A stretch of 64,000 bases of DNA from Carboxylicivirga fragile (GTDB lineage Bacteria; Bacteroidota; Bacteroidia; Bacteroidales; Marinilabiliaceae), in contig JAFMVD010000019.1 of NCBI GenBank assembly GCA_025499625.1, positions 1 to 64,000 on the forward strand, written 5' to 3'. Of this stretch, positions 53,163 to 63,148 are shown one piece after another; position 1 is the stretch's first letter; each line of letters opens with the position of its first letter. The translations under genes were made by a program, and so were the position numbers. Below the pieces are notes generated by a model that saw only the letters and a program-made list of their open reading frames with translations, was not told where the DNA came from and ran no database searches.

Positions 53163-53576
53163 TTAATCAATCTGTATAAAATCATCCTGACTTTGTGAAT
53201 ATTCATCCAAGTCAACACCTAAAAAAATAGATGCACCAGTAATAGTACTAAAAATATCCACCTTTTTCTGAAAGAAAGGATCTTGTTTAATAATCAGTGA
53301 AAGTGCTGTAGAATGAGGATCATCCGCAAGAATTGCCCACTGCAGTGAAGTCATCTTCAAAAACTCTTTTAGTTCTAACACATAAGTATCAAGCTGAGTA
53401 CTATTAATTATTATTCTAGATTGTCGTATATCCGAGAACGTTTTACTTATGGTTTTAAACTCAGATTCCTGCATCTGACGAGTTACAATTTTCTCCAAAT
53501 CCTCCAGCGAAATATCTCCATAAAATATTTCATATAGAATCTCGTTGCGCTCGTCAATTTTAAATTTTGCAATCAT
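53163..53576 (-). CDS. small conserved protein, possibly STAS/SpoIIAA-like
   Basis: The protein (137 aa) has alternating strands and helices without signal peptide or membrane helix. Its start reads IAKFKIDERNEILYEIFYGDI, then SLEDLEKIVTRQMQESEF, then KTFSDIRQSRIII. This pattern resembles the SpoIIAA-like fold, but no clear STAS motif is visible. It is expected to be cytoplasmic. It is transcribed away from the patatin gene end on the same strand. Family and role are unknown. Confidence 0.5.
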   Translation of the reverse strand: MIAKFKIDERNEILYEIFYGDISLEDLEKIVTRQMQESEFKTISKTFSDIRQSRIIINSTQLDTYVLELKEFLKMTSLQWAILADDPHSTALSLIIKQDPFFQKKVDIFSTITGASIFLGVDLDEYSQSQDDFIQID

Positions 53577-53662
53577 AATAAGTCCATTTACCTATAAGTC
53601 AACTAATCTCTTTCTGATAAAAACAGAGTTCTATTACCCTAACAGAAAAAATAAAGGACGGT

Positions 53663-54538
53663 TCATAATTTGTCTTTAAAAGCTAACTCTGCTTTCTTAT
53701 AACCCAATTGAATCACTTCCGCTGCCTTATCAAACTCAAGCGTTCCGCAAGCGTTACGTGCTATTACAATTTCCACATCCGGTGGATAAGCAGCAATCTT
53801 CTGCCGCGCGATAGTGCTTTGCATGGCATCAAAAGCGCGATCAGCAACATCGTACATGCCCCAGTTTTGATTTTTCTCTTCATTTGACGTTTTTTGTTTT
53901 GTTGAGAAAAAACGCATCAAACTTTGTTGAAACGATGGCACCTCCACTTCTTTCCGAGCCGATAAATTTTTAAGCATTTCTTTATCATTACTAAACTCGC
54001 CTCCTAAATTTACAGCAATGGTTAAATCTGTTTCATCTTTAAAAGTTGGAGCAATAGGTACAGGATTTAGAACTCCTCCATCAACCAATTTTGTTCCTTT
54101 ATAATCAACAGGTGTAAAAAACAAAGGCAAGGAAACAGAAGCACGAATGGCATCAAACAAGGAACCAGAGTTTATCCATACTTCTTTCTCAGTAACAATA
54201 TCGGCTGCCACAGCAGTATAAGGAATGGCCAAATCCTCAATTTGAACATCACCTAAAAGTTTAATCAAGGTCTGTATGATTTTATCTCCTTTAAAAAAGC
54301 CACCACTCCCCCACGATATATCTAATAAATCTGCTATATCCAATTTTGATATGCCGCGCATCCATTCTTCTAATTCGTCCATTTTACCAGCTGCGTATAC
54401 ACCTCCAATGAGCGAGCCAATAGAACATCCAGCTATTGATTTTATCGCGTAGCCATGTTCTTCTAACCAACGAATTACACCAATGTGTGCCAAACCTCTT
54501 GCTCCTCCACTACCAAGTACTAACGAAACAGTCTTCAT
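53663..54538 (-). CDS. patatin-like phospholipase
   Basis: The protein (about 291 aa from the ATG at 54536-54538) has the patatin oxyanion loop GSGGARGLAHIGVIR near the start. The nucleophile is in GCSIGSLIGG (GxSxG), and the catalytic Asp is in LVDGGVLNP (DGG). It is related to the RssA/YlbK group. It would hydrolyse membrane lipids or acyl esters, probably in the cytoplasm or on the inner membrane. It follows the DUF6483-like gene by about 23 bp in one leftward operon. The ORF start at 54556 adds six residues before MKTVSL. Confidence 0.9.
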   Translation of the reverse strand: MKTVSLVLGSGGARGLAHIGVIRWLEEHGYAIKSIAGCSIGSLIGGVYAAGKMDELEEWMRGISKLDIADLLDISWGSGGFFKGDKIIQTLIKLLGDVQIEDLAIPYTAVAADIVTEKEVWINSGSLFDAIRASVSLPLFFTPVDYKGTKLVDGGVLNPVPIAPTFKDETDLTIAVNLGGEFSNDKEMLKNLSARKEVEVPSFQQSLMRFFSTKQKTSNEEKNQNWGMYDVADRAFDAMQSTIARQKIAAYPPDVEIVIARNACGTLEFDKAAEVIQLGYKKAELAFKDKL

Positions 54539-54561
54539 AATATAGTCTTTCTTCAAATGAT

Positions 54562-54993
54562 TTATTTATCGGAGTTAATCAAACCTAATCGTATTTTCAA
54601 TTGATTCAATTTTTCAAGATCAACTTGTCGATTAAATGAATAAGTCTGATAGTTGGATGCGGCTTCATCAAAACATCCCTGAGCGAAACTCAAGTTTTGA
54701 ACGGCTTCATCATCTTTTTTCATACCCAAACAAAGCTCCCCCGCTACTAAAAAGTAACGGCCTAAAGTATCCCAATAATCCGCAGATAAAGTCTTCTCTT
54801 CAAAGGCATCCTTTAATCCTTCAAAGTCCATTTCCAGAAACTCTGTATATGAAACACCCAATACCTTATCGCAACCATCCGTAAGCATATCATAGGCTAT
54901 ATCCAATTTATCTTCTTTTAATAAACCAAGCAAAGCAGCAATCATTTTAGCAATCTGCTCAATTATCCGAAGTATAAAATCACGTTGATACAT
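54562..54993 (-). CDS. small helical protein (DUF6483-like)
   Basis: The 143-residue protein is all-helical with a start like MYQRDFILRIIEQIAKMIAALLGLLKEDK. That resembles the DUF6483 family opening. The rest has TPR-like helical pairs (DEAVQNLSFAQGCFDEAASN). It has no signal peptide. It is co-transcribed with the patatin gene, suggesting a regulatory or accessory role for it. The family call is uncertain. Confidence 0.5.
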   Translation of the reverse strand: MYQRDFILRIIEQIAKMIAALLGLLKEDKLDIAYDMLTDGCDKVLGVSYTEFLEMDFEGLKDAFEEKTLSADYWDTLGRYFLVAGELCLGMKKDDEAVQNLSFAQGCFDEAASNYQTYSFNRQVDLEKLNQLKIRLGLINSDK

Positions 54994-55190
54994 AGTAAAT
55001 ATTTATAAATCATATTTGTCCTATTTTAGACTGTAAAATAATACTTTTAGTTAGGAGATAAAACAAATGATATGACGAATGTTAGTAAAGAGTTTAGCTT
55101 AAAGCTGTATTTTGCGTTTTGAAAACCACATATTCATTCTTTAGTGTTGAATGATATAAAAAAATACGAGCGAATTAAAATTATAAACTC

Positions 55191-56804
55191 ATGAAACGAA
55201 ATCACTTCTACGCATTAATAATAAGCTTACTAATGCCATTGACTGCTATTGGGCAGAGTGTATTTGATCAAGTGAACGATCCTTTCTTTGGAGAATCATG
55301 TACCAGTATAATGGTTAGTAAAGGAGCATCTACAGATGGCTCCGTTATTACTAGTCACACTTGCGATGGTCGCTACCGTACCTGGTTAAACCTCGAAAAG
55401 GGTGAAACCTTTGAAAACGATACAACCACTCCTATTTACAAAGGTTTGCTAAAGACTGAAAACCGTTGGGATCAGCGAAAAGTTAAAGTAGTTGGTAACA
55501 TACCTCAGGCAAAACAAACCTACACGTTCTTAAATGTAGCCTATCCATGTTTGAATGAAAAGCAACTGGCCATGGGCGAAACTACCATTGTTGGCCCTAA
55601 GGAATTGGTGAATGAAGATGGCTTATTTTTAATTGAAGAATTAGAACGCATAGCACTACAACGTTGCACCACTGCTCGCGATGCCATTAAATTAATCGGC
55701 GAATTAATTAAAGAGCATGGTTATGGCGATTGGGGCGAATGCATTACCATTGCTGATAAAAAAGAAGTTTGGCAATTGGAGATATTTGGCGAAGGTCCTG
55801 ATAACATTGGAGGCGTATGGGCTGCGCAACGCATCCCGGAAGGACATGTAGGCGTATCGGCTAACATTTCGCGTATTGGCGAATTAAACCTCAAAGACAA
55901 GGATCACTTTATGGCTTCTGATAATGTTTTTAAAGTAGCCAAAAAATTAGAGCGTTGGGATGGCAAGGAGCCATTCAAATTCTGGAAAGCCTATGGTAAG
56001 GTTGAGAAGCCATTTAAAATTCGTGAATTCTTTATTTTAAATGCTTTGGCACCTTCCTTAGAGTTGGATTTTGAAGCTGACGAACTGCCTTTCTCGGTTA
56101 AGCCAGATAAAAAAGTATCGGCTCAGGATGTGATGGCTTTATATCGCGAAACCTATGAAGGAACGAAGTATGACATGACTCAGAACATTAAGATGGTGAA
56201 GAAAAAGTACGATAAAGACCGTAAAGTTATCGGTCAGGATACCATCATATCACCAATAGCACAACCATGGCCATCAGGTAACCTGCGTAACACTTTGAAT
56301 TATATAGATAGTACTACTGTAGAATTTCAACGTACGGTTGCTGTATCATGGTGTTCATACTCATTTATTACTCAATTGCGCGATTGGTTACCTGACGAAG
56401 TGGGTGGTGTGGCTTGGTTCTCGTTTGACAATCCTGGGCAATCTCCACGCATTCCGATTTATGCCGGCTCAACTGAATTACCTGAAAGCTTTAACTTTTG
56501 TGGTCAGAAGCGCTATCGCGAAGATGCTGCTATCTGGAACTATCGTAAGGCCAATAAATTGGCAACTATTGCTTGGCAGCAGACACGTGAAAAGCACATG
56601 TATGAGGTAGCCTATTTCGAAGAAAAAGGTTTTACAGACAGTGAATCTTTAGAGCTTGCCATCAAGAAACTAATTGATGAAGGTAAAAAGGAAGAAGCTC
56701 AAAAAATGTTGAACCATTACACCAAAGATTTTACTGGTGCTACAATGCTACGTTGGAAAGAATTAGAAGAAGCCTACTGGACCAAATTTGGTTTAGGTTT
56801 CTAA
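55191..56804 (+). CDS. C69-family dipeptidase
   Basis: The protein (537 aa) has a signal peptide (1-21, ending IGQ). An Ntn-hydrolase domain follows, with the nucleophile Cys37 in FFGESCTSIMVSKGAS. In this family the mature enzyme exposes this Cys after processing. Later parts carry DGRYRTWLNLEKGE, EDGLFLIEELERIALQR and GEGPDNIGGVWAAQRIPEGH, all typical of PepD/C69. It would hydrolyse dipeptides in the periplasm or outside. It stands alone and ends at the terminator 56829-56861. Confidence 0.9.
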   Translation: MKRNHFYALIISLLMPLTAIGQSVFDQVNDPFFGESCTSIMVSKGASTDGSVITSHTCDGRYRTWLNLEKGETFENDTTTPIYKGLLKTENRWDQRKVKVVGNIPQAKQTYTFLNVAYPCLNEKQLAMGETTIVGPKELVNEDGLFLIEELERIALQRCTTARDAIKLIGELIKEHGYGDWGECITIADKKEVWQLEIFGEGPDNIGGVWAAQRIPEGHVGVSANISRIGELNLKDKDHFMASDNVFKVAKKLERWDGKEPFKFWKAYGKVEKPFKIREFFILNALAPSLELDFEADELPFSVKPDKKVSAQDVMALYRETYEGTKYDMTQNIKMVKKKYDKDRKVIGQDTIISPIAQPWPSGNLRNTLNYIDSTTVEFQRTVAVSWCSYSFITQLRDWLPDEVGGVAWFSFDNPGQSPRIPIYAGSTELPESFNFCGQKRYREDAAIWNYRKANKLATIAWQQTREKHMYEVAYFEEKGFTDSESLELAIKKLIDEGKKEEAQKMLNHYTKDFTGATMLRWKELEEAYWTKFGLGF

Positions 56805-56828
56805 AAACATAACTCGAATTAATAGTTA

Positions 56829-56861
56829 AGGCGTTTGGTGGAAGCATCAAGCGCCTTTTTG
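56829..56861 (+). terminator. terminator of the C69 dipeptidase gene
   Basis: GGCGTTTGGTG and CATCAAGCGCC form a stem with G-U pairs around a short loop, followed by TTTTT. The stretch from here to 57102 shows no gene. Confidence 0.65.
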
Positions 56862-57102
56862 CTTACTATCAGGTATTCAAATTCACAAACTTAGTATAAT
56901 ACCGGATTCATTCACCACCATAAGGTTTGAAATAAACAGGACAAGCAACGCAACTCTATCTCCAATCAAAAACTAATAAATAACAAAATACATTTCAAAA
57001 ACCTTTCTTCATACTCATTTCAAAATTAACACCTTGCGGAATTAATAATTATACATTGCTAACTGTGAATTCTTTTTGCTTTCTTTGTATGTATTTTCTA
57101 CC

Positions 57103-57110
57103 TATATTTG
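57103..57110 (+). promoter_or_regulatory. -7 element of the methyltransferase gene
   Basis: TAtaTTTG (57103-57110) is an exact -7 match 32 bp before the ATG. The -33 spacing is unclear (TTTG candidates 15 or 24 bp upstream). A weak AACC-N9-GGTT dyad (57112-57128) lies just downstream and could be an operator. Confidence 0.45.
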
Positions 57111-57141
57111 TAACCATTGCACAAGGTTTATTAATGTGGTT

Positions 57142-58380
57142 ATGAATAAATATCTATCTCTTTCAGAAACATCAGAACTTGTCGGAAAATCTAAAGCAAC
57201 CCTCAGAAGATGGGATAAAGAAGGGATTCTTAAGGCCGTTAGAGAACCCGTTTCAAATTATCGTGTCTATAAGAAGAAGGATGTTGAAACTTTATTGGGT
57301 AAGCTCTTTGAAGATGTTGAAGAAGAAACCATCTCAAACTTTGTTGAACCAAATCAAGATTATTCAGTACTTGAGTTGTTTGCGGGAGCAGGAGGTCTTG
57401 CTGTTGGTTTAGAAAAATCTGGTTTAAAGTGTGTTGCTTTAAATGAAATAGATAAATGGGCTTGCAATACTTTACGACAGAACAGACCAAATTGGAACGT
57501 TTTAGAAGGTGACATTAAAGATTTTAACTTTTCGGAATATAAGAATAAAGTTGATGTAGTAACTGGCGGATTTCCTTGTCAAGCGTTTAGTTATGCTGGA
57601 AAAAAACTGGGGCTTAAAGATGCTAGAGGAACATTGTTCTATGAGTTTGCAAGAGTTGTTCAAGAAGTATCCCCAGCAATCTGTATTGGCGAAAATGTTA
57701 GAGGTTTACTTAGTCATGAAAAAGGTAAAACTTTACAGGGAATGATTTCTATTCTTGATGAAATTGGTTACAACATCGTTCCTATTCAAGTTTTAAAAGC
57801 AATAAACTATAAAGTACCCCAAAAAAGAGAGCGTCTTATTCTTGTTGGCATTAGAAAAGACATTAATGTTAAATACAAATATCCTGACCCTTATAAGAAG
57901 ATATATAATCTTTCCGATGCTTTAAAAAAGGGTGAACTTTTCAATAAAAATGTTCCGAAATCGGAAGGAGCTAAATACCCAGAATCAAAAAAGAAAGTGC
58001 TTGACTTAGTTCCACCAAAAGGGTACTGGCGCGATTTACCTGTAGAGATTCAGAAGGAGTATATGGGAGGTAGTTTCTTTCTTGGTGGCGGAAAAACAGG
58101 AATGGCTCGCAGAATTGGTTGGGACGAACCTAGTTTAACCTTAACCTGTAGTCCTGCTCAAAAACAAACTGAAAGGTGTCATCCTGATGAAACACGCCCG
58201 TTTACTGTTCGTGAGTATGCAAGAGTCCAAACATTCCCCGACGAATGGAAATTTAATGGTTCTATGGCTCAACAATATAAACAAATCGGAAATGCGGTAC
58301 CTGTCAATTTGGGTAGGGAATTAGGCTATTCAATTGTAGCATTCTTAAATGATTATTACAACTCATTAAATCCTAAATAA
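57142..58380 (+). CDS. C5-cytosine DNA methyltransferase with N-terminal MerR-like HTH
   Basis: The protein (412 aa from the ATG at 57142-57144) begins with a MerR/excisionase-type HTH (about 1-65: YLSLSETSELVGKSKATLRRW, then SNYRVYKKKDVETLL). The m5C methyltransferase follows. Motif I is LELFAGAGGLAVGLE, motif IV GGFPCQAFS with the catalytic Cys, and motif VI GENVRGL. Motif VIII is QKRERLILVGI and motif X QIGNAVPVN. A target-recognition region lies between VIII and IX. With the Eco47II-like enzyme the predicted site is GGNCC. The HTH may repress its own or the partner's promoter. Its 3' end overlaps that of the restriction gene. Confidence 0.88.
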   Translation: MNKYLSLSETSELVGKSKATLRRWDKEGILKAVREPVSNYRVYKKKDVETLLGKLFEDVEEETISNFVEPNQDYSVLELFAGAGGLAVGLEKSGLKCVALNEIDKWACNTLRQNRPNWNVLEGDIKDFNFSEYKNKVDVVTGGFPCQAFSYAGKKLGLKDARGTLFYEFARVVQEVSPAICIGENVRGLLSHEKGKTLQGMISILDEIGYNIVPIQVLKAINYKVPQKRERLILVGIRKDINVKYKYPDPYKKIYNLSDALKKGELFNKNVPKSEGAKYPESKKKVLDLVPPKGYWRDLPVEIQKEYMGGSFFLGGGKTGMARRIGWDEPSLTLTCSPAQKQTERCHPDETRPFTVREYARVQTFPDEWKFNGSMAQQYKQIGNAVPVNLGRELGYSIVAFLNDYYNSLNPK

Positions 58381-59120
58381 TAACCAAAGTTATCAGAAGT
58401 AATTTGGTCAAAGATTGTTTTATCGGATTCTTCTATTGAGTTCTTAATCTCAGATATTGCAGAATCTCCTTTTTTAGTTTCTAACTTATCAATTCCTGCT
58501 AAAAAATCAGAAATTGCTAAAGGCAGTGCTTTGTATAAAGCAAAAAAAGCATCTTCTTGCCCCGTTAAAAGTGCATAAAACTGATCACCAGAAATCTTAA
58601 GAACTCTACTATGGCTATACTCTTTTCCATTAATATCTCCTGACCAGCTTTCACAAAAACTTTTCTTTGCTAATATTTGTACCCAATAACACTTTGCTTT
58701 CTTATAGGTATCAGCATAGCGTGCAAGTTTTTGGAACAAACTCTCAGCAGCACTACTATTCATTGTATTATGCTTATTTTTAATATCAGCGAATAAGGTA
58801 TCATCGGTAGCTTTAATATCATATCCACTTACATTCCCGATTTCATAACCGTTAATTCCACCCAATATCTGCTCATGAAAGGTACCGATTGAATTATTAA
58901 ATGATTTATCCATTTGACGCATAATTTCGTTTTTAATCACACTTTCTTCAGATAGATTATTGAACTTAGCATCAAAGGTCAGTTTAATAGTATCAATCTT
59001 GTTACTATAAAATTTTCTCTTACTTATTCCTTCTTTAGCTTTAATGTATGAGTTGTGTAGATTTTCAATACACTCCAAGAAATGTGCATCAGAGATGAAA
59101 TCAACATATTTATTCGCCAT
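58356..59120 (-). CDS. Eco47II/Sau96I-family type II restriction endonuclease
   Basis: The protein (about 254 aa from the ATG at 59118-59120; a GTG at 59127-59129 adds three residues) matches the Eco47II-type restriction enzyme family, whose members cut GGNCC. It has a PD-(D/E)xK-like core: D101 in GYDIKATDDTLF and D112-x-K114 in FADIKNKHNTM, with a nearby E in HEQILGG. It would cut unmodified DNA in the cytoplasm. It is convergent with the methyltransferase, the two 3' ends overlapping by 25 bp. No controller gene is seen. Confidence 0.8.
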   Translation of the reverse strand: MANKYVDFISDAHFLECIENLHNSYIKAKEGISKRKFYSNKIDTIKLTFDAKFNNLSEESVIKNEIMRQMDKSFNNSIGTFHEQILGGINGYEIGNVSGYDIKATDDTLFADIKNKHNTMNSSAAESLFQKLARYADTYKKAKCYWVQILAKKSFCESWSGDINGKEYSHSRVLKISGDQFYALLTGQEDAFFALYKALPLAISDFLAGIDKLETKKGDSAISEIKNSIEESDKTIFDQITSDNFGYYLGFNEL

Positions 59121-59142
59121 ATTAATCACTTTATAGTTAACA

Positions 59143-59173
59143 CAAATGTAACCTTTCTAACTTAACACTCAAT
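59143..59173 (-). promoter_or_regulatory. promoter of the restriction endonuclease gene
   Basis: Minus-strand TTGA (59170-59173), a 19-bp spacer and TAcaTTTG (59143-59150) lie about 23 bp before the ATG at 59120. Confidence 0.6.
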
Positions 59174-59205
59174 CCTATTGTTAGAAGTCCTCCAACACCA
59201 CTTAG

Positions 59206-60432
59206 TTACTTAACCTTATCTCTTTCAAGCAACTTTGGCCCAAACATCTTAATTCCAATTGCTCCAATTGGTGCAGTTACTACAATACTAAGCACCGCAA
59301 TGGCTAATATTATTTGTCCTGTTTCCAAACTCACATCACCTAAGCGCCCTTCGCTAATCATGGTTAAAGGCACAGCACCAATGGCGGCTTGAACCGTTGC
59401 TTTAGGCCAATAAGCAATGCATGCAAAAATACGTTCCTTTCGATTTAGATTTGAGCCTAACAACGACAGCCATACACCAATACTTCTAGCTGTTAATCCA
59501 AGTAATAGAATCAACAAACCAACACCAACGAGCGAAGCATCCAATTGAGAAATCTGCACCTCAGTACCTATATAAACAAACAGCAGAATTTCAGCCAAAA
59601 CCCATACCTTATTAAACTTCGCTGATAAACGATTGGCCAGTTTGTCGTACTTTTCAAGTATTACAAAACCAATGGCCATAATGCCCAACAATCCCGCCAA
59701 CGGTAGAATATGTTTAACATTTTCCCATTCGGTAAATTCATAAAACAAAACGGCAACGATCATAAAAATGATCACCTTCTTAGTATCGCGAATATGTACT
59801 TTTTTGAAAAACCATACTAATATAAAGCCTATTACTGCTCCCAATAAAGCTCCTAAAACGATGCCAAGCGGAACACTCCATATTAAGTAGCCATAATTAA
59901 TGGCAGCACCAGAAGCAAGTCCTGTAAATACACCAAATATCGTTATCGCAAACACGTCATCCACCGATGCTCCTGCCAAAACAAGCGTAGGCACTTCCTT
60001 CTTTTTACCAAAACCTTTCTCCTTTAACTCAAGCATAGCGGGCACCACAACAGCAGGCGAAACTGCTGCAATAATAAACCCTAACATACCGCCTTCGATA
60101 AATGTGAAACCAAGCAAATAATGTGCGATTAGCATAACAATCACGCCTTCGAGTATGCCGGGAATAAAACTCATGTTTATGGCTGGTCGCCCCACTTTAT
60201 GCAGAGTCTTTTTATTGATACCGAGGCCTGCCCTTATAAGAATTACGATTAAAGCGACAGTCTTAAATTCTTTTAGCATTAGGCTTACTTCGGAGTTTAC
60301 CAAGTTAAACACACTTGGCCCCAACAATACGCCAGTTAGAATCATACCTAATATTCCAGGTAATCGAAGCAAAGTAAAGGCATAGTTTAGCAATAAGGCC
60401 AGCAGAATAAGAATAACAAAATCAAGTAACAT
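59206..60432 (-). CDS. NHA-type cation:proton antiporter (CPA2)
   Basis: The protein (408 aa, about 12 membrane helices) resembles NhaA/NHA (SLC9B) members of the CPA2 group. Helix 5 carries the paired Asp158-Asp159 in LAGASVDDVFAITIFG, the ion-binding DD motif. IAAVSPAVVVPAMLELKEKG and IVILIRAGLGINKKTL are also family phrases. It exchanges Na+ or K+ for protons in the inner membrane. It is monocistronic and divergent from ligA. Confidence 0.85.
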   Translation of the reverse strand: MLLDFVILILLALLLNYAFTLLRLPGILGMILTGVLLGPSVFNLVNSEVSLMLKEFKTVALIVILIRAGLGINKKTLHKVGRPAINMSFIPGILEGVIVMLIAHYLLGFTFIEGGMLGFIIAAVSPAVVVPAMLELKEKGFGKKKEVPTLVLAGASVDDVFAITIFGVFTGLASGAAINYGYLIWSVPLGIVLGALLGAVIGFILVWFFKKVHIRDTKKVIIFMIVAVLFYEFTEWENVKHILPLAGLLGIMAIGFVILEKYDKLANRLSAKFNKVWVLAEILLFVYIGTEVQISQLDASLVGVGLLILLLGLTARSIGVWLSLLGSNLNRKERIFACIAYWPKATVQAAIGAVPLTMISEGRLGDVSLETGQIILAIAVLSIVVTAPIGAIGIKMFGPKLLERDKVK

Positions 60433-60534
60433 GTATAGGCTATTAGAATATCGTAAAACTCAAAGATACTTTAGTTAAAATTCTAAAATGAAATATTCCT
60501 TCAAAAAGTGTATTTTTGTATTACTCATGTTTGA

Positions 60535-62550
<2,016 letters not shown>

Positions 62551-62593
62551 GAGATTGAATACAATAATCTCAAGTAACACCTTATACATAGGA

Positions 62594-63142
62594 ATGAGCA
62601 ATATAATAGATACCATTAGAGAAAAAATAGCCAACTTTCAGCTTCAGCGCCAGCTAAAAAAACAACCTCATAAAGCTGAGATATACAACTTGCAAACAGC
62701 ACAGAATGCAGGAATATTATTCGATGCTGAAAATCCTGACAATCTGAAAATTGTAAAAACCTTGGTTAATGAGCTCAAAGAATTTAACATCAAGAGTAGT
62801 GCGCTAGGTTATATACACAAAGCTAAACGCGACGACAATTACATAGGTGATCAGCAATACAGTTACGCTTGTAAAAAGGATTTTAGCTTTTTTTATCAAC
62901 CAAAAAAGGAAGTGATTAGTGATTTCATTAATGAGCCCTACCATCTATTGATTGTGCTAGTTGACAAGCATTTATTCCCCATTGATTATATCGGAAGTTT
63001 ATCAAAGGCACGGTTCAAAGCAGGTAAAACCGGTGTTAACAACGAAATGTTCGATTTCATGATTGAGCTGAAAAATGGCGTTGGTCTTGAAGAATTAAAA
63101 ACACACACCTTACATTATCTGTCCATTATCAACAACAAATAA
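62594..63142 (+). CDS. conserved protein of unknown function between ligA and dapA
   Basis: The protein (182 aa from the ATG at 62594) has no signal peptide or membrane helix. It reads like a compact alpha/beta fold: IYNLQTAQNAGILFDAENPDNL, KIVKTLVNELKEFNIKSSALGY and HLLIVLVDKHLFPIDYIGSLSKARFKAGKTG. The start at 62537 would overlap ligA and is less likely. It lies between ligA and dapA, with 6 bp to dapA, so it is probably co-transcribed. I recognise no motif; the position seems to be conserved in related genomes, from memory only. Confidence 0.65.
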   Translation: MSNIIDTIREKIANFQLQRQLKKQPHKAEIYNLQTAQNAGILFDAENPDNLKIVKTLVNELKEFNIKSSALGYIHKAKRDDNYIGDQQYSYACKKDFSFFYQPKKEVISDFINEPYHLLIVLVDKHLFPIDYIGSLSKARFKAGKTGVNNEMFDFMIELKNGVGLEELKTHTLHYLSIINNK

Positions 63143-63148
63143 AACTCA

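Noticed and set aside
58356..58380. frameshift or assembly error at the overlapping ends of the restriction-modification genes
   Set aside because: Both proteins keep their expected C-terminal motifs, so a natural 25-bp convergent overlap explains it.
57142..59120. restriction-modification pair as part of a larger defence island or mobile element
   Set aside because: Neighbours are a dipeptidase and an antiporter; no integrase, transposase, repeats or att-like ends were seen.
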